A stretch of 64,000 bases of DNA from Paenibacillus sp. FSL K6-1096 (GTDB lineage Bacteria; Bacillota; Bacilli; Paenibacillales; Paenibacillaceae), in contig NZ_CP150274.1 of NCBI RefSeq assembly GCF_037977055.1, positions 5,022,001 through 5,086,000 of the forward strand, given 5' to 3'. Shown one piece after another: positions 33,839 through 42,536 of the stretch (within the stretch, counting starts at the first letter, position 1; each line of letters starts with the position of its first letter). The notes beneath the pieces are model-generated. The model was not told the origin of the DNA and did no database searches. It saw nothing but the letters and a program-made list of their open reading frames with translations. The position numbers and the translations under genes were made by a program.

Positions 33839-34645
33839 ATGAACAGTAAAGTTAGTAAGAACGTCTTCTACGGCGATCTTCAGGAGGCCGGGAAGTATGC
33901 GGAGCTGGAGCAGCGCCTGATGGGTGAGTCGAATCTGCCGGGGCCGCGGGCTAATCTGGGGGCGGCTTCCGCCTTCGCGGACGCGTTCGCGTCAGACTGG
34001 GTGACGGACGAAGCTTGGGAGCTGGTGCTGGCATGGAGCGGCAAGCCGGAGACGGAAGCACCGACCGACGATGCCCGCGAGTTCCTGCCGTTCTGCGCCT
34101 TGCAGGCGATGGGCAGCTACTACCGCTATGCGGAGCCTGCCCGGCAGCAGCTCATTCTGGAGCGCTGCCAGGCCGCGATGAATGACGGCCGCTGGCGGAT
34201 GCGCGAGGCGGCAGCGATGGCGCTGCAACGCATCGGGGAGCAGGACTTCGGCGTGCTGCGGCGCTTGTTCGACGAGATGAAGGGCAGCGCCAGCGCGCTG
34301 GAGCAGCGGGCGTTCGTCGCCGCACTGGCCCACCCGCCGATGCTGAAGGAGCAGGCGAATGTGCTGTATGCGCTGGAACTGTCCGAGGAGATCCTGGACG
34401 GCATCGCCGAAGGCCGCACCCGCTGCGGTGCGGAGGAATTCCGCGTGCTGTCCAAGGGTCTGGAGTACGCGCTCAGCGTCTTCGTCGAGCGCGCCCCCGA
34501 AGCCGGCTTCAAGATGCTCGCCAAGTTCGCCGTCAACGGCGACAAGCGGATGCAAAAGATCGTCAAGTCCAACCTCGGCAAAGCCCGCCTGGCCAAGAAA
34601 TTCAGTCAGGATGTGGAGCGCATTCAGTTGTTGATGAATGCTTGA
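33839..34645 (+). CDS. HEAT-repeat-like helical protein, last gene of the operon
   Basis: 268 residues, nearly all helical. The stretch MREAAAMALQRIGEQDFGVLRR has the typical HEAT or DNA-alkylation-repeat pattern, and ALEQRAFVAALAHPPMLKE follows. There are no catalytic motifs. TGGAGGGG precedes the ATG, and it begins 15 bases after the last radical SAM stop, so it belongs to the operon. A scaffold, an immunity factor or a resistance protein related to AlkD-type repair are possibilities. None is proven. Confidence 0.7.
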   Translation: MNSKVSKNVFYGDLQEAGKYAELEQRLMGESNLPGPRANLGAASAFADAFASDWVTDEAWELVLAWSGKPETEAPTDDAREFLPFCALQAMGSYYRYAEPARQQLILERCQAAMNDGRWRMREAAAMALQRIGEQDFGVLRRLFDEMKGSASALEQRAFVAALAHPPMLKEQANVLYALELSEEILDGIAEGRTRCGAEEFRVLSKGLEYALSVFVERAPEAGFKMLAKFAVNGDKRMQKIVKSNLGKARLAKKFSQDVERIQLLMNA

Positions 34646-34775
34646 CGGGGGGAGGGGGCGGAATGAGGCGGCTTCGTGCGGGATTGGATGGGGGCAGTAG
34701 CGTAAGGCTCCTGGGAAATACGCTTGTTGAGGGAGCGGACCCGTCTGGTTGCACAACTCTGCTGCTCCATGCTCC

Positions 34776-34910
34776 TTCGCGGACCTGAGGGCCGTTATTT
34801 TCAAACAAACATTGTTTTTTACGGCTTGGCGGACTGTGGTGCGCTTATTGTCTCCCTGCGGGGCGTTTTCAGGCGGCATATCCAACAATAACGGCCCTAC
34901 AGTCCGCGAA
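34776..34910. repeat. Inverted-repeat intergenic element (REP-like)
   Basis: Arms TTCGCGGACCTGAGGGCCGTTATT (split as TTCGCGGACCTG and AGGGCCGTTATT, 34776-34799) and the near reverse complement at 34887-34910 match at 21 of 24 positions. A degenerate copy of the GGAC...TTATT unit lies inside (34829-34849), and another inverted one follows near 34938-34958. No frame is convincing. The 34646-35103 stretch otherwise holds no gene. It separates the polyketide operon from the CRISPR region. Confidence 0.6.
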
Positions 34911-35103
34911 TGCTGGAAAAGTTGGATTTTGCGCGGAATAAGGGCCTCTGAGTCCACTTGGTAGAGTGGGAGAGAGCACCTTGCTGAGGCCCTAGTTAAG
35001 TAAAAGTAACAGAGATAGCCGGCCTGCATACTGAAGTATGCAGGCTGGCTTATTTGCAGTGTGTTGAAAGACCCCGGCCGACATAGTGTTGAGACAATTT
35101 AGG

Positions 35104-35330
35104 ATTATGCAGAATATGGCCGAAGAGGTACAATAGAAACAAAGAGCTGGTGCGAATGCCAAGCTCCCATGAAATCCCCGGGGGTTTCGCACCTCAGAAT
35201 TTGTCGAAACTCTCAGGAATCGAGGGAGCACTTGAAAAGTCAAGCGGGGACAGATACCTTTTTGAGAATGGAGTAAGAGGATAGGTAGTGAATGAATGCG
35301 GATATAGCATAGGTTATGCTGTTTTTCGCT
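35104..35330 (+). promoter_or_regulatory. CRISPR leader 1
   Basis: One of four related leaders. Shared blocks are TTATGCAGAAT at the left end, GGTGCGAA (35149-35156) with its reverse complement TTCGCACC (35186-35193), a nested GAAATCCCC / GGGGGTTTC hairpin, AATTTGTCGAAA, CTTGAAAAGTCAA, and the AGCATA...TATGCT stem (35307-35321) followed by TTTTTCGCT directly against the first repeat. It feeds the largest array. Confidence 0.85.
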
Positions 35331-36566
35331 GTCGCACTCTATGTGAGTGCGTGGATTGAAATCTCATGACCATCAGCATTAACATAGCTATATTCAAAAA
35401 GTCGCACTCTATGTGAGTGCGTGGATTGAAATTTGCTCTCTACCGTTAAGGGCAAAGACCTTGAAATCGTCGCACTCTATGTGAGTGCGTGGATTGAAAT
35501 TCGGAGGTGTCCAGCTCCTGGCCGAACACCTCCGTCGTCGCACTCTATGTGAGTGCGTGGATTGAAATACAAGATGAATGAGATAATGGTCCGTAAAGTG
35601 ATGTCGCACTCTATGTGAGTGCGTGGATTGAAATCAAAAGATCGTGTCTACTGCTTTGTAGTGCCGTCTCGTCGCACTCTATGTGAGTGCGTGGATTGAA
35701 ATTCTATCTCCATTGACGGCAATACAGAGGAATGGTGTCGCACTCTATGTGAGTGCGTGGATTGAAATAACAGGAGAAACTATTGTGGCTAAGGGCGTTT
35801 TCGTCGCACTCTATGTGAGTGCGTGGATTGAAATTTCTGGCGCGAGGTCGGCGTATTCGCCCAGGACGTCGCACTCTATGTGAGTGCGTGGATTGAAATC
35901 GTGGAGGAGTTGTATGGCGATACCTGGACCGAGGCGTCGCACTCTATGTGAGTGCGTGGATTGAAATCTAAACTCCATATCTGTGAACTTTATTTTGTTC
36001 TGTCGCACTCTATGTGAGTGCGTGGATTGAAATCTTTGCAGGAATCCAAGCCCTACCAGACTTGTCGTCGCACTCTATGTGAGTGCGTGGATTGAAATCA
36101 GTAGGTCCGAAAGGCTTTTGCGTCAACGCTGTTGTCGCACTCCGTGTGAATGCGTGGATTGAAATAGGCCGTTCTCTTGGGGCTGCTTGAGGACGAATTC
36201 GTCGCACTCCGTGTGAGTGCGTGGATTGAAATGCGTGATAAAACACATCGAAAAGCTCACTCAGCGCCGTCGCACTCTACGTGAGTGCGTGGATTGAAAT
36301 TAAGGGCTTTCCGGTTTGGCATTTGCTGCACCCAAGTCGCACTCTACATGAGTGTGTGAATTGAAATCCGGGCCGTGAAAGCATCAAGGAACTGACGAAA
36401 TCGTCGCACTCTACATGAGTGCGTGGTTTGAAATCAGGCAATTGATCGCGGCGCAAAAGGCAATGCCGTCGCATTACGTGTGAGTGCGTTGATTGAAATT
36501 AAGCTGGTTTTAGGGCGGAGGAAACCCTGCAGTTAGGGCACTTCAGGAGAGTGTATAGATTGAAAT
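35331..36566 (+). CRISPR. Type I-C CRISPR array 1 (18 clear repeats plus one decayed)
   Basis: The 32-base repeat begins GTCGCACTCTATGTGAG and ends TGCGTGGATTGAAAT, the type I-C repeat class. Copies start at 35331, 35401, 35469, 35537, 35603, 35671, 35737, 35803, 35868, 35936, 36002, 36067, 36134, 36201, 36269, 36336, 36403 and 36468. A decayed copy runs 36535-36566. Spacers are 33-38 bases and unique by eye. The first 12 repeats are identical. Then CTCCGTGTG, CTCTACGTG and CTCTACATG variants appear and decay increases to the right, which orients the leader on the left. No cas genes are in the window. Confidence 0.97.
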
Positions 36567-36630
36567 AACGTACAGGGTTTTTGCGAGTGTGCTGATTCAA
36601 GAATAGATGCAGTACTCAATGAATTATTGT

Positions 36631-36854
36631 ATTGCAGAATTTAAGCCATAGAGTAAAATAGGAGCGGAGAGCTGGTGCGAATGCCAAGCTCCCATGAAAT
36701 CCCCGGGGGTTTCGCACCTCGGAATTTGTCGAAACTCACAGAAATCGAGAGAGTACTTGAAAAGTCAAGGGTGGAAAAATGCCTTTTTGAGAATGGAACA
36801 AAGGGAAATATAGTGTATGTATACGGAAAAAGCATAGGTTATGCTGTTTTCCGC
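36631..36854 (+). promoter_or_regulatory. CRISPR leader 2
   Basis: The same block order as leader 1: TTGCAGAAT, GGTGCGAA with TTCGCACC, AATTTGTCGAAA, CTTGAAAAGTCAA and AAGCATAGGTTATGCT before TTTTCCGCT. It lies about 65 bases after the decayed end of array 1. That short stretch still holds one more repeat-like remnant near 36577-36600. Confidence 0.85.
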
Positions 36855-37521
36855 TTCGCACTCTACGTGAGTGCGTGGATTGAAATCGTCGTGTTGATAG
36901 TACCAATCTGCCGCGTGCATCGTCGCACTCTACGTGAGTGCGTGGATTGAAATTTTGATAGTGCGTGTAATCGTTGCCGAGCAACCGTCGCACTCTACGT
37001 GAGTGCGTGGATTGAAATTTTTTGCACATCTTTTGTCAAAGTTGATTTCGTTGTCGCACTCTACGTGAGTGCGTGGATTGAAATAGCACAGCATCCAGGT
37101 ACTCATTGATTTCATTGGTCGCATTCTACGTGAGTGCGTGGATTGAAATACGAATAGACTCTGCGGAAGGATGCGCGTACTTGTAGCACTCTACGTGAGT
37201 GCGTGGATTGAAATGGAATAAAATCTGACGATCCTGAAGGCGCATTGTGTCGCACTCTACGTGAGTGCGTGGATTGAAATTAAAGCGGGTGATAAAGTAC
37301 CATAGTGCCAGGGTCGCACTCTACGTGAGTGCGTGGATTGAAATACCGGCAAAGTAACGCAGATTGGTGAAGGTGTTGTCGCACTCTACGTGAGTACGTG
37401 GATTGAAATCTCCAAAGACCGGCTATGCCGGCCCCCGGAGCCTCGTGGCACTCCGTGCGAGTGCGTGAATTGAAATCAAAAGAACGAAGAATTTGAGTGA
37501 GCATTCACATGTCGCACTCCG
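36855..37521 (+). CRISPR. Type I-C CRISPR array 2 (10 repeats plus a truncated one)
   Basis: Repeats start at 36855, 36922, 36987, 37053, 37118, 37183, 37249, 37313, 37378 and 37445, and an 11-base stub GTCGCACTCCG lies at 37511-37521. Most carry CTCTACGTGAG, the variant that also appears in the older half of array 1, so the arrays share history. The first repeat starts with T instead of G. The last full repeat is diverged (GTGGCACTCCGTGCGAG). Spacers are 33-36 bases. Confidence 0.97.
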
Positions 37522-37582
37522 ATTATATTGCACCAAAAAGGCCGACCGCTATGCGGCCGACCAAGGGGATATTAAACCACTC

Positions 37583-38521
37583 TTATCCTAATGCCTCTGC
37601 TTTGTATTGCCCCGAATTTTCCAACGCCGAAGTAAGCCGTGGCATAGCTATACCTAATCTTTTCGCTTCCCGCACCACTTCAAGTATCGCAAAGCCTGCT
37701 TTGCTATTGTTGTATTCCATGAAAAGCCGTGCTAAGCTACCTTTTGCAAAAATCACCTTGTTAAACAGCGTGCCGAGCAGTGCCGGCGGGATCTTAGTCA
37801 ACAGCAGAGAGGTCATATCAGCGTTTCCGCCCCGGGCTTTTATTACCGGGATCATTTCCCTCATGTTTCTGCCAACATTTGCGAAAGAGTCGCTATCATT
37901 CATAAGTGCCGCAAAGCTTCCCAGTCTCAACACCTCGGTTTCCATTGCCGCATTCATCGCGAAGTGATTCCAGAGCCAGTTCTGCATATCCTTGATCCAC
38001 TTAATTTTAAAATGGGCACTTTCCAATAGCACTTTGACCTTGTTGTTAATAGCTTCAGTGCCTGCCCGTGGCTGCTCCAGAAACAGCATTTTTAAAAAGC
38101 CGCCTCTAAGCCTGTTGTCCTCAATGCCACCGCCGCCTCCCGGGAATCCAAAGACCACATTGTTCATAGACAGAGGCGAAATCGATGATTTCAAATCCTG
38201 CCAAAGGTTATTGAAGATGAGGATAGGCGTGCTCCCGGCAACTGCCGATAATAGTTGTGCTGCTGCCGGAAGCTGTTCCGTGTTGACACTCACAATAATG
38301 AGGTCATAACCGGGACTGATTTTCTCATGCAATGTAACGTTCCAGTTTTCTTTGACGAGCTGTTTTCCTTTTCGTGCGTCCCACATTTCAAGCTTAATGC
38401 TGCTTCCAAAAGTTTCTTTCCTCCCTTCTCTAACGTAAAATTCCACGGTATGCCCTGCCTGTTCCATCGCCCAAGCATACTGGACCGATATGACACCTCT
38501 GCCGAAAAATAAAATTCGCAT
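37583..38521 (-). CDS. Ketopantoate-reductase-family (ApbA/PanE-like) dehydrogenase
   Basis: 312 residues. The N-terminal Rossmann fold starts RILFFGRGVISVQYAWAMEQ (GxGxxx loop in altered form, GRGVIS), with the ApbA-type C-terminal helical domain (LWNHFAMNAAMETE). Members reduce ketopantoate or related keto acids with NADPH. The altered loop leaves the substrate open. AGGAGG lies five bases before the ATG. It is divergent from a TetR gene with a palindromic site between them. Confidence 0.8.
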   Translation of the reverse strand: MRILFFGRGVISVQYAWAMEQAGHTVEFYVREGRKETFGSSIKLEMWDARKGKQLVKENWNVTLHEKISPGYDLIIVSVNTEQLPAAAQLLSAVAGSTPILIFNNLWQDLKSSISPLSMNNVVFGFPGGGGGIEDNRLRGGFLKMLFLEQPRAGTEAINNKVKVLLESAHFKIKWIKDMQNWLWNHFAMNAAMETEVLRLGSFAALMNDSDSFANVGRNMREMIPVIKARGGNADMTSLLLTKIPPALLGTLFNKVIFAKGSLARLFMEYNNSKAGFAILEVVREAKRLGIAMPRLTSALENSGQYKAEALG

Positions 38522-38555
38522 ATTAGCCTCCTGGCCTATATATTAATCCTTGTTG

Positions 38556-38580
38556 ATTATCCAACAACGTGTTGTATAAT
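38556..38580. promoter_or_regulatory. 25-bp palindrome, likely TetR operator
   Basis: ATTATCCAACA-ACG-TGTTGTATAAT is an inverted repeat with one mismatched pair. It lies 35 bases upstream of the ketopantoate-reductase-like start and about 90 bases upstream of the TetR start, covering TATAAT-like promoter elements. It should be the operator of the adjacent TetR regulator. Confidence 0.7.
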
Positions 38581-38668
38581 TTATTGTATAGATACGCTAT
38601 AGGACCATCAACCATCAGATTTTTAAGATCTGTCGTATGATCGATTGCACAGAAACTGGAGGCCAATC

Positions 38669-39220
38669 ATGAATAAGCAACCTGAAATTACGGATAAAAC
38701 AAGGCAAACCTTTATCAATGTATTCTGCGATTTATATAGTCAGAAACCCATTGAGAAAATAACCATCCAAGAGATCGCAAAGCGATCAGGATATAACCGC
38801 AGCACCTTTTATCAATACTTTACGGATATCTATGAGTTGTTGGACAATGTTGAAGAGCGTGTCTTTACATCCATTAAAGAGGAAATGGCAAGCAGAGAGT
38901 TCTCCACACATACCTTCCAAGACGCACTTCAATGCCTGGAAAACGCAGAGGAAATTTCAATGCTGAAAGCCCTCTTGGGCGACTATGGTTCTGTTCGTTT
39001 TATTGAACGTCTGAAAAGAGAAATTCCTTTTGAGCGATTAATCGTCGACCTTCCGGCAAATGAAGCTTTAGCACCCTATATCATTGAGTTTTACATATCC
39101 ACACTAATTTCGATGTTTCGCTTATGGATACGGAATGACAAGGATCTGTCGTCGGAAGAATTGGTCAAGCTGATAGATACCCTATTTACAAATGGGATTG
39201 GGACTACGGTGATTCCTTAA
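38669..39220 (+). CDS. TetR-family regulator
   Basis: 183 residues. The N-terminal helix-turn-helix is clear (ITIQEIAKRSGYNRSTFYQY, then FTDIYELLDNVE). The C-terminal part matches the TetR-C group that ends in an FYISTLISMFRLW helix. CTGGAGG lies before ATG 38669, which is preferred to the frame's first ATG at 38645. It is divergent from the dehydrogenase gene at 37583 and probably controls it through the palindrome between them. Confidence 0.88.
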   Translation: MNKQPEITDKTRQTFINVFCDLYSQKPIEKITIQEIAKRSGYNRSTFYQYFTDIYELLDNVEERVFTSIKEEMASREFSTHTFQDALQCLENAEEISMLKALLGDYGSVRFIERLKREIPFERLIVDLPANEALAPYIIEFYISTLISMFRLWIRNDKDLSSEELVKLIDTLFTNGIGTTVIP

Positions 39221-39284
39221 TGTGTTAATTTATTCGAAACCGATAGTGTTTAAATTCGTTGTATAAGGGAAGGAGGTGTGGAGG

Positions 39285-39437
39285 ATGAACAACAAGTCTC
39301 TTTTAACTGGTACAGCTTTAGGCTTGTGTTTTAGCGTGGTATTTGGTGCAGCCCTTCATAGTATTCCACTTGGCATTGCTTTCGGGATTATCTTTGGGGT
39401 TGTCTTCTCTATGACGGTAAAACCTAAAGAAGAATGA
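39285..39437 (+). CDS. Small glycine-rich membrane protein, 50 residues
   Basis: A 50-residue protein, MNNKSLLTGTALGLCFSVVF and on to VKPKEE, with one or two hydrophobic segments and repeated small residues (LTGTALGL, IAFGIIFGVVF). AGGAGG about eight bases before the ATG and a terminator straight after the stop support translation. The function is unknown. A glycine-zipper-like membrane peptide is the best description. Confidence 0.65.
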   Translation: MNNKSLLTGTALGLCFSVVFGAALHSIPLGIAFGIIFGVVFSMTVKPKEE

Positions 39438-39446
39438 TTGTATATT

Positions 39447-39477
39447 GCATGGGGCGATAACAGCCCCTTTTTTATGC
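39447..39477 (+). terminator. Terminator after the small membrane protein
   Basis: GCATGGGGC / GCCCC with TTTTTT and the outer ATGC forms a compact stem about 10 bases past the stop codon. Confidence 0.75.
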
Positions 39478-39899
39478 TTCTTTATAGAATTTTCACTTCA
39501 AAGGGGGATTGTCCTACGGTAAAAACTCAGATCAGACAGCTAACCGTCCAAGACCGGCCTTTTGTATATTGGCATGTGGGTGGTTCCCGCCTCACGTTAA
39601 ATATTTCGCCCAAGGAAGATAAAACCACAAAAATCACGCTCATTTTCCCAGCCACTCCACCAGAAGAAGAGCGTCACACCGCTTGGGAGTTCTATGATAT
39701 TTCAGCATACAAAAACAACTCCCGTATCACCATTCATCTAGGCAAACCGGGACCTATTTCCGGGATTATTCAGTACATACAACGGGAACAACCTAAACTG
39801 TGGCTCAAAGGAAAGCAGCATACGATAGAGAACGCTTGGGAACTGCTGCAAGCCATGGGTTACTCAAACCTGGAGCCCGTTTGGGTTAAACGGTGGTAG
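39474..39899 (+). CDS. Hypothetical protein, start uncertain
   Basis: 141 residues from ATG 39474. The frame itself reaches back to 39438, but a terminator lies there. No good ribosome-binding site precedes ATG 39474. An AAAGGGGGA at 39499-39507 is well formed but has no start codon in this frame behind it. The body is beta-rich, then KLWLKGKQHTIENAWELLQAMGY. I do not recognise the family. It may be a 5'-damaged gene. Confidence 0.5.
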   Translation: MLLYRIFTSKGDCPTVKTQIRQLTVQDRPFVYWHVGGSRLTLNISPKEDKTTKITLIFPATPPEEERHTAWEFYDISAYKNNSRITIHLGKPGPISGIIQYIQREQPKLWLKGKQHTIENAWELLQAMGYSNLEPVWVKRW

Positions 39900-39946
39900 A
39901 CCCTGATTCCCAACATTACTAATTCTATTGTCTGGAGAAGATTACA

Positions 39947-40708
39947 TTGACACTACGCAGATCAAAAAGGATCAAAATAATCGGCTTTTCTACCATTCTA
40001 GGCTTCGTTCTCATCTTACTGCTCTTATATTTAATTTATGCTAAGCAAACCCATGCGGTATTAGTCAAGTTCTCCAATATGAAACAAATTGACCATAATG
40101 TATACGTTGAACCTGACATCAATGAGAGTGAGCAAGCAGAAGTAAGCCATTTTGTGCAGACCTCTGCTGAGAAAATCAAATCACTTTTTGGCCAGAAAGA
40201 GTCGAGCCCTGTTCTAATCTATGCAAAATCCAATGAGACTCTGGAAAATTACGCAGACTCAGATATTGGGCAAACTTATTATTATCCATGGAATAGCTAT
40301 ATTGTGATCGGCCCCCGCGGTTATAACGAAAATGTCATTGCCCATGAATTTACCCATGCCGAATTAAGGAAGAGACTCAAAAACAGCAGCATGGTGCCCA
40401 TATGGTTCGACGAGGGTTTAGCCGCTATGGTGGATGGCCGGTTTACCGAATATGAGAAGACGTGGAGCATTCAAACGAATGGCGGTAAAGAACCCGTAGA
40501 TTTCAATCTTTTGGACTCCCATTCTGCCTTTCAGGCTAATGCTACAAGTACTATGAATTATGAACTGGCATGTTATGAGGTTTCGAGATGGTATGGGATT
40601 GTTGGTACACCAGGTTTATTACAGCTTATTGATTCTCTAAATGAAGGTGAAGATTTCAGTGCTGTTTACAAAGGGATCGAAAGTGATGGGGCTGAAAACA
40701 CTAAATGA
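39947..40708 (+). CDS. Membrane-anchored zinc metallopeptidase (HExxH, gluzincin-like)
   Basis: 253 residues. One N-terminal membrane segment (about 10-32) leaves the rest outside the cell. The zinc site is HEFTH in VIAHEFTHAEL with a downstream Glu in WFDEGLAAM, the peptidase MA-like arrangement. TTG start with TCTGGAGAAG upstream. Base composition is AT-rich compared with the polyketide operon, as for the whole 39-42.5 kb block. Substrate unknown. Confidence 0.8.
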   Translation: MTLRRSKRIKIIGFSTILGFVLILLLLYLIYAKQTHAVLVKFSNMKQIDHNVYVEPDINESEQAEVSHFVQTSAEKIKSLFGQKESSPVLIYAKSNETLENYADSDIGQTYYYPWNSYIVIGPRGYNENVIAHEFTHAELRKRLKNSSMVPIWFDEGLAAMVDGRFTEYEKTWSIQTNGGKEPVDFNLLDSHSAFQANATSTMNYELACYEVSRWYGIVGTPGLLQLIDSLNEGEDFSAVYKGIESDGAENTK

Positions 40709-40730
40709 TTGGTAGGAGGAGAACTAACAA

Positions 40731-41153
40731 ATGATTCAGTCCATTGTACATATTGCTCTGGTCGTAAATGATTATGATGAAGCCATAGAATTTTATACAA
40801 AAAAGTTGAATTTCATGTTAATAGAAGATACGTATCAGCCGGAGCAGGATAAACGCTGGGTGGTGATTTCGCCTCCTGGCTCTGTGGGGACTACGATCTT
40901 ACTTGCCAAGGCGTCCAAACCTGAACAAGAGCAATTTGTCGGCAACCAGACGGGTGGGCGGGTATTCTTGTTCCTGAACACCGATGACTTTTGGAGGGAT
41001 TATAAGGACATGGTCTCCAAGGGCATTGAATTTGTTAGAGAGCCCCAGGATCAATCTTACGGAAAAGTAGCCGTATTTAAAGATTTATACGGGAATTTAT
41101 GGGATCTGTTGGAGTTGAATGAGGATCATCCGATTGCTAAACGTGTTAGGTGA
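40731..41153 (+). CDS. VOC-family (glyoxalase-like) protein
   Basis: 140 residues with the paired beta-alpha-beta units of the VOC superfamily: IVHIALVVNDYDEAIEFYTKK at the start and VAVFKDLYGNLWDLLEL at the end. Members include glyoxalase I, extradiol dioxygenases and antibiotic-binding proteins. Nothing here distinguishes them. TAGGAGGAG precedes the ATG. Confidence 0.88.
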   Translation: MIQSIVHIALVVNDYDEAIEFYTKKLNFMLIEDTYQPEQDKRWVVISPPGSVGTTILLAKASKPEQEQFVGNQTGGRVFLFLNTDDFWRDYKDMVSKGIEFVREPQDQSYGKVAVFKDLYGNLWDLLELNEDHPIAKRVR

Positions 41154-41159
41154 TTTCTT

Positions 41160-41251
41160 ATGAATTTAAAACGAATGGTTATTGCAGTAGCAGTCCTGAT
41201 AAGAGGGATGAATTAATCAAAGAATTTGTAGAAAAGTACGGCACACCCTGA
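41160..41251 (+). pseudogene. Remnant of a small gene, frame broken
   Basis: ATG 41160 reads MNLKRMVIAVAVLI and then stops at 41216. From about 41198 a different frame reads DKRDELIKEFVEKYGTP and ends in TGA at 41251. Together they look like the two ends of a short gene with an internal deletion. The family is not recognised. Confidence 0.35.
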
Positions 41252-41297
41252 TACCATACTATAATTCTTACATATCTAATGAGTGAGGAGATTGAAA

Positions 41298-41762
41298 ATG
41301 ACTGAACAAACAGTGGCTAGTAGATTAGCAACATTAGGCATCGTCCTCCCCAATGCAAGCGAACCGGCAGCTAAGTACGCAAACTTTGTAAAAGTAAACG
41401 GGTTATTGTTCGTTTCAGGCAAAGGGCCTGCTGGTACGCCCAAAGGTAAGTTAGGTCAGGATTATACCACGGCAGAAGGTTATGAGTTTGCACGGCAAAC
41501 AGGGATTGAAATTTTGGCTGTACTACAAACAGCTTTAGGTACTCTGGATAAGGTGAAACGAGTCGTCAAAATTCAAGGCTTTGTTAATGCGGCCGCCAGT
41601 TTTGAAGAGCATCATAAAGTGCTTAATGGCTGTTCTGATCTGATGCAGGACGTTTTCGGAGAAAAAGGTATCCATGCCCGTTCAGTCTTTGGAGCTGTTT
41701 CGGTTAGAGACAATCTTCCCATCATTATTGATTCTATATTTGAGGTTGAGGAGTCTATATGA
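41298..41762 (+). CDS. RidA/YjgF-family protein
   Basis: 154 residues, larger than classical RidA (about 125) and of the YjgF variant with a LATLGIVLPNASEPAAKYANF beginning. Motifs LLFVSGKGP and VKRVVKIQGFVNAAASFEEH fit. RidA enzymes remove reactive enamine or imine intermediates. GTGAGGAG at 41281-41288 makes ATG 41298 the start. The stop overlaps the nucleotidyltransferase ATG (ATGA at 41759). Confidence 0.85.
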   Translation: MTEQTVASRLATLGIVLPNASEPAAKYANFVKVNGLLFVSGKGPAGTPKGKLGQDYTTAEGYEFARQTGIEILAVLQTALGTLDKVKRVVKIQGFVNAAASFEEHHKVLNGCSDLMQDVFGEKGIHARSVFGAVSVRDNLPIIIDSIFEVEESI

Positions 41763-42517
41763 TATTAGAAAAAGTTATAAATAGAATTGTAATGCAAAGT
41801 GAATATAAGGTTATTGTTGATAAGTACATAGATAATATACTAACCGAATTTAAAGATAAAATTCATAGCATTTATATGTGCGGCTCAATTCCAAAAGGGA
41901 CTGCTGAACCTTATAAGTCAGATGCAGACTTTACTATTGTATGTGTAGATCCCAAAGATATCGATTATGAAAGATTGTCAAATATTAAAGAAAGGCTACT
42001 GGAAGAATATCCAATAGTAACTAAGATTGATACGATAGTTTGCTCGATTGACGATGTGTTAAGTAAACCAAATGAGTGGGGGTTTTGGGTAAAGATAATT
42101 TGTGTCTGCATATATGGTCATGATGTTGGTGAACAAGTACCACCGATCGTTATTTCTCCAGAGTTCATTTTAGACTTAAATACAGAGACCAAAGAGGAAG
42201 TAGATCGTATACATAGCTCACTTACTAATGCTAGTAATAACGCAATGAAAACTAGATATATTAAAGGTTACTCTAAGAGATTAATTCGTGCATTATACTC
42301 TTTGGTTTTAGAAGATACAGGGGTATGGGAAGATGATCTTTCTAAGATGAAGAATGCCATATTAAACTATTGTGAGATTGACTCTTCTTTAGTTGATTAT
42401 CTGTATGCTTGTTACTTGGATAGTAATGTACCTGTTGAAGAGTTTCTGGGAATTGCCGAAGAAGTATTTAGCTATTTGGAGAATACCTTAAATGTAATGG
42501 CTGCTATGAGGGGATGA
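41759..42517 (+). CDS. Nucleotidyltransferase (aminoglycoside adenylyltransferase-like)
   Basis: 252 residues. The polymerase-beta-type site reads Gly42-Ser43 (CGSIPKGTA) and then Ser54-Asp55-x-Asp57 (KSDADFTIV), so the metal-binding Asp pair is present. The remainder is helical, as in ANT-type enzymes. It could adenylylate an antibiotic or a small metabolite. Resistance is an inference only. It is coupled to the RidA gene by four overlapping bases. Confidence 0.75.
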   Translation: MILEKVINRIVMQSEYKVIVDKYIDNILTEFKDKIHSIYMCGSIPKGTAEPYKSDADFTIVCVDPKDIDYERLSNIKERLLEEYPIVTKIDTIVCSIDDVLSKPNEWGFWVKIICVCIYGHDVGEQVPPIVISPEFILDLNTETKEEVDRIHSSLTNASNNAMKTRYIKGYSKRLIRALYSLVLEDTGVWEDDLSKMKNAILNYCEIDSSLVDYLYACYLDSNVPVEEFLGIAEEVFSYLENTLNVMAAMRG

Positions 42518-42536
42518 TTAGCATAGTAAACGGGAA

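Noticed and set aside
35104..37521. Short open frames reading through CRISPR leaders and repeats
   Set aside because: The peptides come from the repeats and from leader blocks (MPSSHEIPGGFAP), and the leader frames break at different points in each copy.
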